Positions 42,281 through 53,099 of a DNA stretch of 64,000 nt are shown in pieces. How positions within the stretch are numbered: position 1 is the first letter of the stretch; each line of letters begins with the position of its first letter. Source of the stretch: Bufo bufo (lineage: Eukaryota > Chordata > Amphibia > Anura > Bufonidae); contig NC_053397.1 in NCBI RefSeq assembly GCF_905171765.1, forward strand, positions 116,701,295 to 116,765,294, given 5' to 3'. The position numbers and the translations under genes are program-made. A model generated the notes under the pieces. It saw nothing but the letters and a program-made list of their open reading frames with translations, had not been told where the DNA came from and ran no database searches.

Positions 42281-43120
42281 CTGCTGTATTTTATCTCTGC
42301 ATGCCGGATGACTTGCGTGACTTCTCCGCCACCAACTAGGGTTCAAGCCGCAATGTTTTAGTGCACTTTCTGCCTGGAAAACATAAATTTTTCCGGCCGC
42401 TGCTACAACAGCGGCTGCAACAATACCATTATTTTTCAGGCATGTGTACATGCCTAATTTTTCTGGCCTCTGGTGCTGCACTGTGGCTGCAAAAAATAAA
42501 TAAAAAAAGGCACATACAAGTGTCAATTCCCCTTCGTGATCGTTACCTTGTTGTGGTGAAGGGGCTTGCGTATCACAATGAAGCGATCATCACCTCTATG
42601 AGTGTGTTAGCAATGTTGCCACACCCCAGATGATAAGGCCGTTGCTTCATTATGATCAGACCAAAAGCGATCGGCTGGATAATTTTTCATTGCTGTATTT
42701 TATTTCTGAATGCCGGATGACTTGCGTGACTTATCCGCCACCAACTAGGGTTCAAGCCGCAATGTTTTAGGGCACTTTCTGCCTGGGAAACAAACATAAA
42801 TTTTTCTGGTGGCTGCTACAGCAGCGGCTGCAACAATACCTAATTTTTCAGGCATGTGCACATGCCTAATTTTTGTGGCCTCTGGTGCTGCACTGTGGCT
42901 GCAAAAACAAAACAAAAAAAAGGCACATACATGTGTCAATTCCCCTTTGTGATCGTTACCTTGTTGTGGTGAAGGGGCTTGCGTATCACAATGAAGTGAT
43001 CACCTCTATGAGTGTGTTGGCAATGGCAATGTTGGCACACCCCAGATGATAAGGTCGTTGCTTCATTGTGAACAGACCAAAAGCGATCGGCTGGATCATT
43101 TTGCATAGAAAAAACAATAA
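42281..43120 (+). repeat. Tandem duplication (two copies of about 410-430 bp) in the hAT-2 3' region
   Basis: Copy 1 is about 42281-42688 and copy 2 about 42690-43120. Both run from CTGTATTTTAT through GCCGGATGACTTGCGTGACTT, GGCATGTG and GTGATCGTTACCTTG to AAAGCGATCGGCTGGAT. Copy 2 differs by scattered substitutions and small indels. No gene. Confidence 0.85.
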
Positions 43121-43379
43121 TTTTCTTTGTGATCATCTAAGGTGATCATTAAAGCCTACTAGGCCAACAATGGTCCCACACTGCAGAATCATTGTTTTCT
43201 GGGTCACTTAACTGTCACTGAACTACCTCAGCACGACCATAGGCTTTGAAAAACCGCCATCGCCTGCAATCTCCCAAACGTGCGCACGAGCACAGTCATC
43301 ACTACACCAAGATTGATGCATAGAGGAATAAAATTTATGTCATGAGTGTGTCAACTATTGACAACTCTTTGCGGTTGTC

Positions 43380-43737
43380 TAAAATCTATTCTATACACGT
43401 CCCCTGATAAGGGACATAACAGGGATTAAACTGATAGGAATAGTACTACTTAACACACCACTCATATCTGGTGGCACAGTACATTGCACGGCGTACGTGC
43501 AGTGCCCCAAATTGGAAGTAGAAGGACGAACCAAGCATCTTTTTCCATCTCCCGGTTCCTAAAATCTATTCCACAAATGTTCCCTGATAGGGGACGTAAC
43601 AGGGATAAAAACTGATAGGAATAGTACTACTTAACATACCACTCATATTGGGATTGCACAGTACATTGCACAGTGCACGCGCAGTGCCCCAAATTGGAAG
43701 TAAGAGGTCCAACCAAGCATCTTTTTCCATCTCCCGG
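43380..43737 (+). repeat. About 175-bp tandem repeat in the hAT-2 3' region, left part
   Basis: Two copies with CTAAAATCTATTC, CCTGATAGGGGAC, ACCACTCATAT, CAAATTGGAAGTA and CATCTTTTTCCATCTCCCGG. The array continues after Gypsy-2 at 48923-49350 with two full copies and a partial one. Gypsy-2 inserted at the CCCGG ending one unit. Confidence 0.85.
43733..43737. repeat. Gypsy-2 5-bp target-site duplication, left copy
   Basis: CCCGG here and at 48923-48927. Confidence 0.8.
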
Positions 43738-44219
43738 TGTCATGCCCCACTCTGACGATGTGCGGAGGTCGGCCAGGATAGCAGCACGAGTTTAGTATTT
43801 GTTTTGGTGCCGTGCTGGATCCGCCTCTCATTAGGTGCACTGGGTGGAGTCATTAGTTTAAATGGTCTCCAGCTAAGTGCTCTGAGCGGATTATACTGAT
43901 CATTTTGGTCTGGGGAGTTTGGAGGGAAGGTTGGCTGTCAGTTCCTGCTCTCAGAAGATAAGTGTCATTTCTTGTTTGGTTGTTGTTGTCATCTATCCCA
44001 TCCAGGTTCTGTGCGAGCAGGCTGCTCCTATCTCCCCACTTCACCATCTCAGGGAGTTCAGGGTTTTGTCAGTTCAGGCTGGAGGACACAGCACACCTAC
44101 CTTCAAGGTCTGCCTGTGGGCTGAGCAGTGCAGGGAAAGAGGTCAGGGATAAACTAGGAGGTGACCCTTCCCCTGTCTCTCATCCAGAGCCTGGTTGGAG
44201 TGTTATCTTTTATACTGTG
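43738..44219 (+). repeat. Gypsy-2 5' LTR, lacking its last 16 bp
   Basis: Aligns without indels to 48425-48906. The terminal CACGTCCGCCATGACA of the other LTR is missing, together with the primer-binding site, because sequence jumps directly to the gag leader. It is a small deletion across the LTR/PBS junction. Confidence 0.85.
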
Positions 44220-44246
44220 GGACTGCCATTGCTCAGCGTTTATGTG

Positions 44247-47193
44247 ATGGCGTCAATTGATGCACTGGTTGACCGCATGCAGGGTTTGTCCCTGGAGGTT
44301 GCGGATCTGCGTAGTACGGTCACACAGTGTCAGAGGGTGTTGGCTTCAGGTACAGGTCAAATTGCTGGGGAGCCTAAAGTCGCTCTTCCTGAGAAATTTG
44401 CACGGGGTACCGATGATTTTTTCCGTTTCAAAGAGTCATGTAATTTGTACTTTTGATTGTGCCCATTTTCATCAGGTAATGAGGATCAGAGGGTGGGTAT
44501 CATCATGTCTTTGCTTAAAGGGGACGCGCAATCCTGGGCTTTTTCTCTGCCGCCTGGTTCTCTGGCCCTCCGGTCGGTGGAGGAATTTTTTAAAGCCCTG
44601 GGATTGATTTACGATGACCCAGATTGAGTTTTGATGGCAGAATCAAAATTACGTAACTTACTACAGGATAAACATACTGCTGAGGTTTACTGCACAGAGT
44701 TTAGGAGGTGGGCTACTGAGTCGGGGTGGAACGACCCCGCGTTACGTAGCCAGTTTTGTCAGGGGTTATCTGAAAGGTTGAAAGATGCTCTGGCTTTTCA
44801 TGAATACCCAGATACTTTGGAGAACGCAATGTCTTTGGCTATACGTTTGGATAGACGTATCAGAGAGAGGTGTAAGGGTCCCTCCGTGCAGGGGATTCCT
44901 CCTGCGTGTGGTTTTGTTTCACCAGCTGCCCAGGGTGATATTGCTTGTTACTCTGGGGTATTGGAGGAACCCATGCAGTTAGGTCAGATATCTTGCCATT
45001 CGGATAGTAGAGACTTTCGAAAAGTGCACAATCTATGTTTCTTTTGTGGGAAGATGGGTCATTTTGTTGTTTATTGTCTGTATATTGAACCACAGGGGGA
45101 AGAGATAAAGAAAAAAGAGAAAAAAAAAAAAACTTCCCTCACACTTGGTAGTATGAATGGTGTGGTGGAGCAGACTGGTATGCAAGTTCCCTGCAGTTCC
45201 TGTTTTCTCCTTTCAGCTATGGTGGCGCTAGAGTCTAGAAATGTGTTTGTTGATGTTTTTCTTGATTGTGGTGCTGGGGTAAATTTAATTGACTTTCTGT
45301 TTCTTGAGGGTTTGGGACTAAGTACTTGCACGTTAGAGAACGAGATTCGTGTTTTTGCTATCGATTCTTCCCCTCTTTCTCAAAGAAGCCTTACTCACGT
45401 GGTTCATGGTATTCATTTAAGGGTGGGTGATTCACATGCTGAGATTATTTCCTGTTTCGTCATGAAGGATTTGCCAGCTCCAATAGTTCTGGGGTTGCCA
45501 TGGTTGTCTAGACATAACCCAATTATAGACTGGCAAGCGAGACAAATCATTGGTTGGAGCAAGTTTTGTTCGGATAATTGTCTTGTCACATCTATTTCTG
45601 AAGTGTCCGTTACGGCCTTGCCTCAGTATCTCTCAGATTTTTTGGACGTCTTTTCGGAGGGTGGGGCTCAGGAATTGCCCCCTCATCGTGACTATGATTG
45701 TCCAGTGAATGTCATTCCGGGGGCTAAATTGCCTAAGTCTCGGCTCTACAACCTCTCTCAACCCGAGAGAGAGGTCATGCGAAAGTATGTCGCCGAGAGT
45801 TTGGCAAAGGGTCATATTAGACCATCTAAGTCTCCAGTGGCTGTAGGTTTGTTCTTCGTGAAGAAGAAAGATGGATCACTGAGACCGTGTTTGGATTTCC
45901 GGGAGCTGAACCGTATTACAGTCCGGGATCCATATCCCCTGCCTTTGATCTCTGATCTTTTTCATCAGATTGTTGGAGCCAAGGTGTTCTCCAAGTTGGA
46001 TTTGAGAGGAGCATACAATCTGATCAGGATCAAGGAGGGGGATGAGTGGAAAACAGTCTTCAATACGCACGAGGGTCATTTTGAGAACCTGGTAATGCCT
46101 TTTGGGTTGACGAATGCGCCAGCGGTATTTCAGCGATTCGTCAATGATATTTTTCATCACTTGGTGGGGAGGTTCGTAGTGGTCTACCTAGATGACATTT
46201 TAATTTATTCCCCTGATCTGAAGACCCATCAGGATCATGTGAGACAGGTTTTGACGATCCTTCGGGAGAATAAGTTATATGCCAAATTGGAGAAATGTTT
46301 GTTTGCGGTGCAAGAGCTTCCATTCTTGGGATACATGCTTTCTGATTCCGGTTTTTGTATGGACCCCGAAAAGGTCCGGGCGGTTCTGGAGTGGGACCGA
46401 CCGGAGAATCGGAAAGCTTTGATGCGGTTTTTGGGGTTTACGAATTATTATAGAAAATTTATTTCGAATTATTCCACGCTAGTCAAACCTCTTACTGATA
46501 TGACCAAGAAGGGCGCTGATGTCTCTGTCTGGCCGGATGAGGCATTGCAGGCCTTTTCGGCTATTAAGGAGCGTTTTGCGTCTGCTCCCATTCTGGTGCA
46601 GCCGGCTGTATCTCAGCCATTCGTGGTCGAGGTTGATGCATCAGAGGTGGGGGTTGGGGCGGCGCTTTCGCAGGGTCCTTCTCCTGGCAAGTGGGTCCCG
46701 TGTGCCTTCTTCTCCAGGCAGCTCTCGGTCGCCGAGAGGAATTATGATGTTGGAGATAGGGAGTTGTTGGCTATCAAGTTGGCCTTTGAAGAATGGCGTC
46801 ACTGGTTAGAGGGGGCTACTCACCCCGTTACTGTGTATACAGACCATAAGAATTTGGCTTACCTGCAATCTGCCAAGCGTCTGAACCCTAGACAGGCCAG
46901 ATGGTCATTGTTTTTTACCAGGTTCAATTTTGTGGTTACCTTTCGCCCAGGGGTCAAGAACGTCAAGGCAGATGCCTTGTCTCGCAGCTTCCCTGGGGGA
47001 GGTGATTCAGAAGATCCAGCGCTGATTTTGGCGGATGGAGTGGTGGTCTCCGCTCTGTACCCTGAATTAGAGATGGAGGTATTGGGAGCTCAGGAGAGGG
47101 CTCCTGGTTCGTGTCCCCCAGGGAGGTTGTTTGTTCCTGAGGGCCTACGATACAAGGTGTTCAAGGAACATCACAATACTGTTCTCGCTGGTG
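44247..47193 (+). pseudogene. Gypsy-2 gag - protease - RT - RNase H polyprotein
   Basis: One frame starting at ATG 44247 (MASIDALVDRMQG) with in-frame TGA at 44454-44456 and 44625-44627, otherwise open. Gag has a capsid-like core (FCQGLSERLKDALAF) and one CCHC knuckle (CFFCGKMGHFVVYC, about 45036). The protease motif is DCGAGVN rather than DTGA/DSGA. RT shows LRPCLDFRELN, KLDLRGAYNLIRI and YLDD (46185-46196), then FLGYMLSDSG. RNase H shows EVDASEVGVGAALSQ, TDHKNLAYL and KADALSR. It loses its frame near 47190 just before the integrase zinc module. The first half of pol is still nearly complete. Confidence 0.92.
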
Positions 47194-47194
47194 T

Positions 47195-48482
47195 CCCGGA
47201 GGTTCTGGTGGCCAGGGTTGCGTAAGAGTATTGAGAATTACGTGACAGCTTGTGAAACCTGCGCTCGATCAAAGGTTGCTCATACTCGACCGCATGGTTC
47301 ACTTCTTCCATTTGTCTATTCCATCTCGTCCTTGGACGCATTTGTCCATGGACTTTATTACGGACCTGCCGAGTTCCTCCGGGAGAACAGTGATTTTGGT
47401 GGTAGTCGACCGTTTCAGTAAAATGGCTCACTTTATACCACTAACAAGTCTGCCTAACGCTAAGACTCTTGCGCAGATTTTTGTGGATAATATTGTGAAA
47501 TTGCACGGTATTCCTTCGGATGTGGTCTCTGATAGGGGCACGCAGTTTGTCTCCAGGTTTTGGAGGGCGTTCTGCTCTCGACTCGGCATTCAACTTTCTT
47601 TCTCGTCGGCTTTTCATCCACAGTCGAATGGTCAGACGGAGCGTACCAATCAAAACCTGGAGACCTACTTGAGGTGCTTTGTGGCTGAGAATCAGGAGGA
47701 CTGGTCCTCATTCTTGTCCTTAGCAGAATTTGCATTGAATAACCGTAGGCAGGAGTCCACGGGTAAGTCGCCATTTTTTGGCGCATACGGTTTCCATCCT
47801 CAGTTTGGTACCTTTTCTGGGTCTGGTTCCTCCGGGATGCCAGAGGAGGAAAGATTCTCTTCTGCCTTATTCTCTATCTGGCGGAGGATTCAAGGGAATC
47901 TGGAGAGGATGGGTGAGAGGTATAAACAAATGGCTGACAGGAGACGTGTGACTGGTCCGGACTTGTGTGTGGGTGATCTGGTGTGGTTGTCCACTAAGAA
48001 TATTAAGTTGAGAGTGCCATCTTGGAAACTGGGTCCAAGATTTGTTGGTCCGTATAAAATTTCTGCGGTGATCAATCCTGTGGCGTTTCGACTGGATCTG
48101 CCGCAGACTTGGAGGATCCATGATGTCTTCCACAAGTCTTTACAAAAAAAAATATGTTAAACCGGTGGTACCATCGCCATTGCCTCCTCCTCCTGTTCTA
48201 GTCGAGGGAAACTTGGAGTTCGAAATCTCCAGGATTCTCGACTCGAGAGTTCTGCGGGGTTCCCTCCAGTACCTGGTGCACTGGAGGGGATACGGTCCTG
48301 AGGAGAGGATGTGGGTTCCGGCGTCAGATGTCAACGCCAGCCGACTGGTGAGGGCCTTTCATAGGTCCCATCCGGATAAGGTTGGTCCAGGGTGTCCGGA
48401 GGTCACCCGTAGAAGGGGGGGTACTGTCATGCCCCACTCTGACGATGTGCGGAGGTCGGCCAGAATAGCAGCACGAGTTTAG
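47195..48482 (+). pseudogene. Gypsy-2 integrase and chromodomain (frames broken)
   Basis: The zinc-binding part (FWWPGLRKSIENYVTACETCARSK, about 47195-47270) is in one frame, and the core lies in another from about 47300. The core shows SMDFITDLP (first Asp), VVSDRGTQF (second Asp) and NGQTERTNQ (catalytic Glu), then GPYKISAVINP and DVFHKSL. At an A-rich run near 48145 the frame shifts again. The chromodomain (FEISRILDSR...YLVHWRGYG, about 48213-48310) follows, ending at 48482 inside the 3' LTR. Three frame changes make it inactive. Confidence 0.88.
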
Positions 48483-48922
48483 TATTTGTTTTGATGCCAT
48501 GCTGGATCCGCCTCTCATCAGGTGCACTGGGTGGAGTCATTAGTTTAAATGGTCTCCAGCTAAGTGCTCTGAGCGGATTATACTGATCATTTTGGTCTGG
48601 GAAGTTTGGAGGGAAGGTTGGCTGTCAGTTCCTGCTCTCAGAAGATAAGTGTCATTTCTTGTTTGGTTGTTGTTGTCATCTATCCCATCCAGTTTCTGTG
48701 CGAGCAGGCTGCTCCTATCTCCCCACTTCACCATCTCAGGGAGTTCAGGGTTTTGTCAGTTCAGGCTGGAGGACACAGCACACCTACCTTCAAGGTCTGC
48801 CTGTGGGCCGAGCAGTGCAGGGAAAGAGGTCAGGTATAAACTAGGAGGTGACCCTTCCCCTGTCTCTCGTCCAGAGCCTGGTTGGTGTGTTATCTTTTAT
48901 ACTGTGCACGTCCGCCATGACA
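48425..48922 (+). repeat. Gypsy-2 3' LTR (498 bp)
   Basis: Complete copy from TGTCATGCCCC to GCCATGACA, followed by the CCCGG duplication. Confidence 0.9.
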
Positions 48923-49350
48923 CCCGGTTCCTAAAATCTATTCCATACACCGGCCCCTGATAGGGGACGTAACAGGGATTAAACTGATAGGAATAGTACT
49001 ACTTAACATACCACTCATATCTGGTAGCACAGTACATTGCAAGGCGTACGCGCAGTTCCCCAAATTGGAAGTAAGAGGACCGACCAAGCATCTTTTTCCA
49101 TCTCCCGGTTCCTAAAATCTATTCCATACACCTGATAGGGGACGTAACCGGGATTAAACTGATAGAATTAGCACTACTTAACATACCACTCATATTGGGA
49201 TTGCACAGTACATTGCATTGCGCACTTGCAGTGATCCAAATTGGAAGTAAGAGGAACGACCAAGTATCTTTTTCCATCTCCCGGTTCCTAAAATCTATTC
49301 CATACACCGGCCCCTGATAGGGGACAAAACAGAGATTAAACTGGTAAGAA
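48923..49350 (+). repeat. About 175-bp tandem repeat of hAT-2, right part
   Basis: Continuation of the array at 43380-43737: two full units (about 48923-49105 and 49106-49287) and part of a third. It ends in T-rich and A-rich runs at 49356-49377. Confidence 0.85.
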
Positions 49351-49377
49351 CAGATTTTTTTTAACAAAAAAAAAAAG

Positions 49378-49870
49378 AGGACAGCCTCTGCGGAGCTGGG
49401 TATTTTTTGGCCGCGTTACTAAACGCTCATGCACAATGGCTGTAGGCTCATGCGTCCTTTTGCGGAGGTGACAAACCTGGTCAGTCAAACCCAAGGCAAC
49501 ATCATCGACCTCATCCCATATGCGTTTTTTCTGGAGTGTGCCCTGCGAAGAGTGCTGGATCAGGCCGTAGATGAGCATGAAGAGGAAGAGTTGTGGTCAC
49601 CATCACCACCAGAAGCAGCCTTGTCGTTGTCGATTGCTGGACCTGTGGCAACACAGAGAGAGGAGTCTGAAGAAGAGGAGTCAGAGGAGGAAGGTGGCTT
49701 TGAGGAGGTGGAAGACCAACCACAGCAGGCGTCCCAGGGGGCTTGTTGTCACCTTTCGGGGACCCTTGGTGTTGTACATGGCTGGGTGGAGAAAGAGACC
49801 TTCAATGACGTCAGTGAGGACAAGGAACGGGACATGGCTAGCTTGGTATCCAACCTTGTGCAAATGGGGA
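49378..49870 (+). pseudogene. Second partial copy of the hAT-2 transposase (central region)
   Basis: This segment repeats about 35262-35760 with substitutions: AGCCTCTGCGGAGCTGGGTAT, RLMRPFAEVTNLVSQT, LECALRRVLDQAVDEHEEE, the Glu-rich tract, and NLVQMGS at the end. It lies downstream of the transposase C-terminus but inside the same TSD-bounded element. Either an internally deleted hAT copy was captured or recombination between copies duplicated it. It has no start and no catalytic residues, so it cannot be a working gene. Confidence 0.85.
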
Positions 49871-50335
49871 GTTTGCGGTTGTGCAAATGGACTGTTTGCG
49901 GTTGTTTGCGGTGCGTTAAACGGGGAGTTTGGTTTGTCATAGTTTGGTCTGTCACTGTGAAGCGGGCGTAACCCTTGCACTACCTGATCGATACAACATC
50001 ATACCTGATGTTTTAAAGCACGTTATTCCAAACAATTTAGGAATGTTAGGTGATTTATGCCCTTTATGGATTAAAACCAGACTCTGCGTCAACTACGTAA
50101 TTTTCCATGGGAGTTTTGCCATGGATCCCCCTCCGGCATGCCACAGTCCAGGTGTTAGTCCCCTTGAAACAACTTTTCATTCACTATTGTGGCCAGAAAG
50201 AGTCCCTGTGGGTTTTAAAATTCGCCTGCCTATTGAAGTCAATGGCGGTTCGCCCGGTTCGCCCGTTCGCGAACATTTGCGGAAATTCGCGTTCGCCGTT
50301 CGCGAACGGAAAATTTTATGTTCGTGACATCTCTA
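49871..50335 (+). repeat. hAT-2 3' end region
   Basis: Non-coding. It begins with short GTTTGCGGT repeats (49872-49915) and ends with GTTCGC motifs and GACATCTCTA at 50335. It pairs in style with the 5' end at 25374. Confidence 0.8.
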
Positions 50336-50343
50336 CAGGTGAG

Positions 50344-50785
50344 GTCGCAAATATTAATTCCCAAAACCATCAGGACCTAGGGTTTTAGATAACTTGAGCA
50401 ATTTGATGGTGATAGCAATCTCATCCTGACTAATAGAGGCATTTAAAATTAGTCTATGATCGGATAGCAGAGTTAGGTGCTCAATATTGAAAAAAGAAGA
50501 GTCTAATGCTCCCTCATCTAAAGGTGCAGAGTACAATGAATTGAAAAATTTTAATTGATCCCCAATTTCCATAAGGTGAGTTACTAAAGAACCAGAGGAT
50601 GATTTTAATTTGGATATTTTGGTGGCATATCGGTAGGGCTTAGTAAGGGAAGCCAGCAGTCTACCTGGTTTATTACCACATCTAAAATACCGGTGCTTTT
50701 GCGAATCCTAATTAATCAAGGCTCGCTCAAGAACGTATCAGCATACATTTTATCATCTAAGTACTGCTGTTTTGTTTCGGAAGTA
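50344..50785 (-). pseudogene. L1-A ORF2, linker and early RT
   Basis: On the minus strand it contains FFNSLYSAPLDEG, ISQDEIAITIKLLKLSKTLGPDGF (positions about 50430-50354, quoted only in part by motif: KTLGPDGF), the LINE segment preceding the RT. The frame reaches the hAT-2 TSD and continues at 25365. It is degraded on the right side. Confidence 0.75.
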
Positions 50786-50788
50786 TTA

Positions 50789-51676
50789 GGCTGGGTTCAC
50801 ACGGGCGTCACGTTCTGGCTCTGGATGCGTCCCAGGTGAATTACGGCAAACCTGCACAAGTAGGTACGCAATTGCAGTCAGTTTTGACTGCGATTGCGTT
50901 CCGTTTTTTTTCGCGCGGGTGCAATGCGTTTTGCACGCGCGTGAAAACTGACTGTGGTACCCAGACCCGGACTTCTTCACTGAAGTTCAGGTTTGGGTTC
51001 GGTGTTATGTAGATGTAATTATTTTCCCTTATAACATGGTTATAAGGGAAAATAATAGCATTCTTTAATACAGAATGCTTAGTAGAAGGTCAATTGAGGG
51101 TTAAAAAAAATTAACTCACCTCCTCCAATTGATCGCGTAGCTGCCGGTCTTCTGTTCTTTCTTCAGGACCTGTCAAAGGACCTGTGGTGACATCACTGAG
51201 CTCATCACATGGTCCAATCACATGGTCCATCACAGGTCCTTTAGCCGGCAGCTCATGATTAAAGAAGTAAGAAGAGATCGGCAACTACGCGATCAAGAGG
51301 AGGAGGTGAGTAAATTTTTTTTTATTTTTTAACCCTCAATTGACCTTCTACTAAGCATTCTGTATTAAGAATGCTATTATTTACAGTGAATAGACTTTCA
51401 TCTTAGCAACCATGCGTGAAAATCGCACCACATCCGCACTTGCTTGCGGATGCTTGCGATTTTCATGCAGCCCCATTCACTTCTATGGGGCCTGCGTTGC
51501 GTGAAAAACAATATAGAGCATGCTGCGATTTTCACGTAACGCACAAGTGATGCGTGAAAATCACCGCTCATCTGCACAGCCCTATAGAAGTGAATGGGTC
51601 CGGATTCAGTGCGGGTGCAATGCGTTCACCTCACGCATTGCACCCGCGCGGAAATCTCGCCCGTGTGAACCCAGCC
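50789..51676. mobile_element. Harbinger-type MITE, TSD TTA
   Basis: Ends GGCTGGGTTCACACGGGCG (50789) and its inverse CGCCCGTGTGAACCCAGCC (to 51676), flanked by TTA (50786-50788 and 51677-51679). The interior is largely palindromic around about 51210, with arms sharing AAGGTCAATTGAGGGTTAA and TAATAGCATTCT. It has no coding capacity. A TTA duplication with long TIRs fits PIF/Harbinger non-autonomous elements. It is inserted in L1-A ORF2. Confidence 0.8.
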
Positions 51677-51679
51677 TTA

Positions 51680-52235
51680 TGAAGACTAAACAGCTTGTAA
51701 GCTTGACTAAGAGTCTTCTAGGCTGAAGACAATTAAGCTGCTAATTTCATTCCGATATGAGAAATAACCTGACCACATATGACCACTTTGGATGCAGGCC
51801 AAAAGAAGTTAAATATCCTCTAGATGGGTCCTATTGTCAGAAAGATATGTCCTCCAGAAGCCTGACAGCATAGTCTTCTGAGTGAAATAAATAAAAGGGG
51901 AATCTCCATCGCTTAGAAAGCGGGATTGGAGTAGTTAGGGCCGATTTGAAGAGAACCGTGGCATGATCAGATATATGGATATCTGAGATTCTAGAGGATT
52001 TTAAAAGGTGTAAGGAGGCATGGGATATCAACCAATAATTAATTCTCACATGAGAATTATGGACATGTGAATAATAAGTATAATTGAGTCAGTAGGGTGT
52101 AGCAATCGCCTATCTAGCAACAAGTCAAGAACATCATTGAAGTCTCCCCCACCACATTGTTTACATACCAACTAGCTATAGCTGCCATCAGACATGCAAA
52201 AAAGGTTCTACTGGAAGAATTAGGCGCAATAAACA
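51680..52235 (-). pseudogene. L1-A ORF2, endonuclease end and spacer
   Basis: The minus-strand frame 52049-51837 contains RINYWLISHASLHLL and ISDIHISDHATVLF. This corresponds to the SDHAP box at the end of the LINE endonuclease domain. Neighbouring sequence is too decayed to read. Confidence 0.65.
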
Positions 52236-52470
52236 GTAGTTATTTATTTATTTTATGCACTTATCTAGCGGTACTATATTCCGCAGAGCTTTACAGACAT
52301 TACCATTAAGCTGTCTCACAATCTAGGTTCCCTACCAGTATGTCTTTGGAGTGTGGGAGGAAACCCTTGCAAACACGGGGAGAACATACAAACTCCATGC
52401 AGATGTTGTCGGATTGGAACCTAGGACCCTAGCGCTGCAAGGCACTAGTGCTAACCACTGAGCCACCGTA
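52236..52470 (-). mobile_element. tRNA-derived SINE
   Basis: On the minus strand the head begins near 52470 with GGTGGCTCAGTGGTTAGCAC and has a GGTTCCAATCC B-box-like motif, resembling a tRNA-derived pol III promoter. The body has TGTTCTCCCCGTGTTTGC and CCTCCCACACTCCAAAGACA, widespread in fish and amphibian SINEs. The tail is ATAAAATAAATAAATAA (to about 52236). It is a repeat and not a tRNA gene, since it lacks a cloverleaf 3' half. Confidence 0.75.
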
Positions 52471-52475
52471 CTTTC

Positions 52476-52760
52476 AATAATAACCTTGATTAGAAGATAT
52501 CTGCCCGCTGGGTCCTCTATAGTCTCCAGTGTATTATGGTGAACTAGCTAACTAAACAGAATTGCAACTCACCTAATTAAAAAAAAAAAAAAAAAGGCTT
52601 CAATACACATCGGGAATATTTTACTATGTAATGGAGGATGATTACCCTTAACCCAGTGGGTTTCCCGAAAAAATACAATGTGAGATTTAAGTTTAAGCAA
52701 AATATTTATCACTTTTTTCATTTAACTGGAGTATGTAGACCACTGATATTCCATGTACAC
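52476..52760 (-). pseudogene. L1-A ORF2 N-terminus
   Basis: Minus-strand reading near 52750-52620 gives the start of the LINE endonuclease, including LLKLKSHIVFFRETHW. The catalytic QETH box is here RETH. An 18-base A run at 52580-52597 interrupts it. Broken frame. Confidence 0.65.
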
Positions 52761-53099
52761 CAAGTTAATGGAGAAATAGTGGATGCAGTAAAATTTGTAG
52801 AACTCACCATTTAACCATTGCCAGTTAGCGTCCAGAACTGGTAAGAGTAGAAGACCATGGATGGGGAAAAAACCCATCCCAGCGAGCAGGTAAGTTCTCC
52901 AATATATCACATGTTCCCCAACAAGAGTGCGCATGGGATCCCCCCTTCTGAAGAAACTCAATAACAACAGGTCTCCATCATGTAGCTCACCAAACCGTGA
53001 GAACATGACTACAACGACAGAGAGCAAAAGACATTATATGAAGAACCCCATATAGGGAGTCAGTAATATTCAAAAAGAAAAGGCAAGTGATGACAGGAA

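Larger units (their letters stand above)
43738..48922 (+). mobile_element. Gypsy-2 chromovirus LTR retrotransposon
   Basis: Plus-strand element, LTR ends TGTCATG...CATGACA, with a 5-bp TSD. It contains gag-pol with two stops, integrase in broken frames and a chromodomain. The polypurine tract GAAGGGGGGGTAC lies just before the 3' LTR. The two LTRs are colinear over 482 bp and differ at roughly ten positions, so it is older than the retrovirus in hAT-1. Confidence 0.92.
25374..50335 (+). mobile_element. hAT-2 DNA transposon swollen to 25 kb by three nested retrotransposons
   Basis: The ends are TAGAGATGTC (25374) and GACATCTCTA (50335) with GTTCGC-rich subterminal sequence, flanked by CAGGTGAG. 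It contains a broken transposase gene split by Gypsy-1 and L1-B, a 3' region with tandem repeats split by Gypsy-2, and a second partial transposase copy. Without the three insertions it is about 7.3 kb. It sits inside the RT region of L1-A. Confidence 0.9.

Noticed and set aside
52430..52470. Possible tRNA gene on the minus strand
   Set aside because: Only the A/B-box-like head is present, followed by a SINE body and an AATAAA-rich tail.
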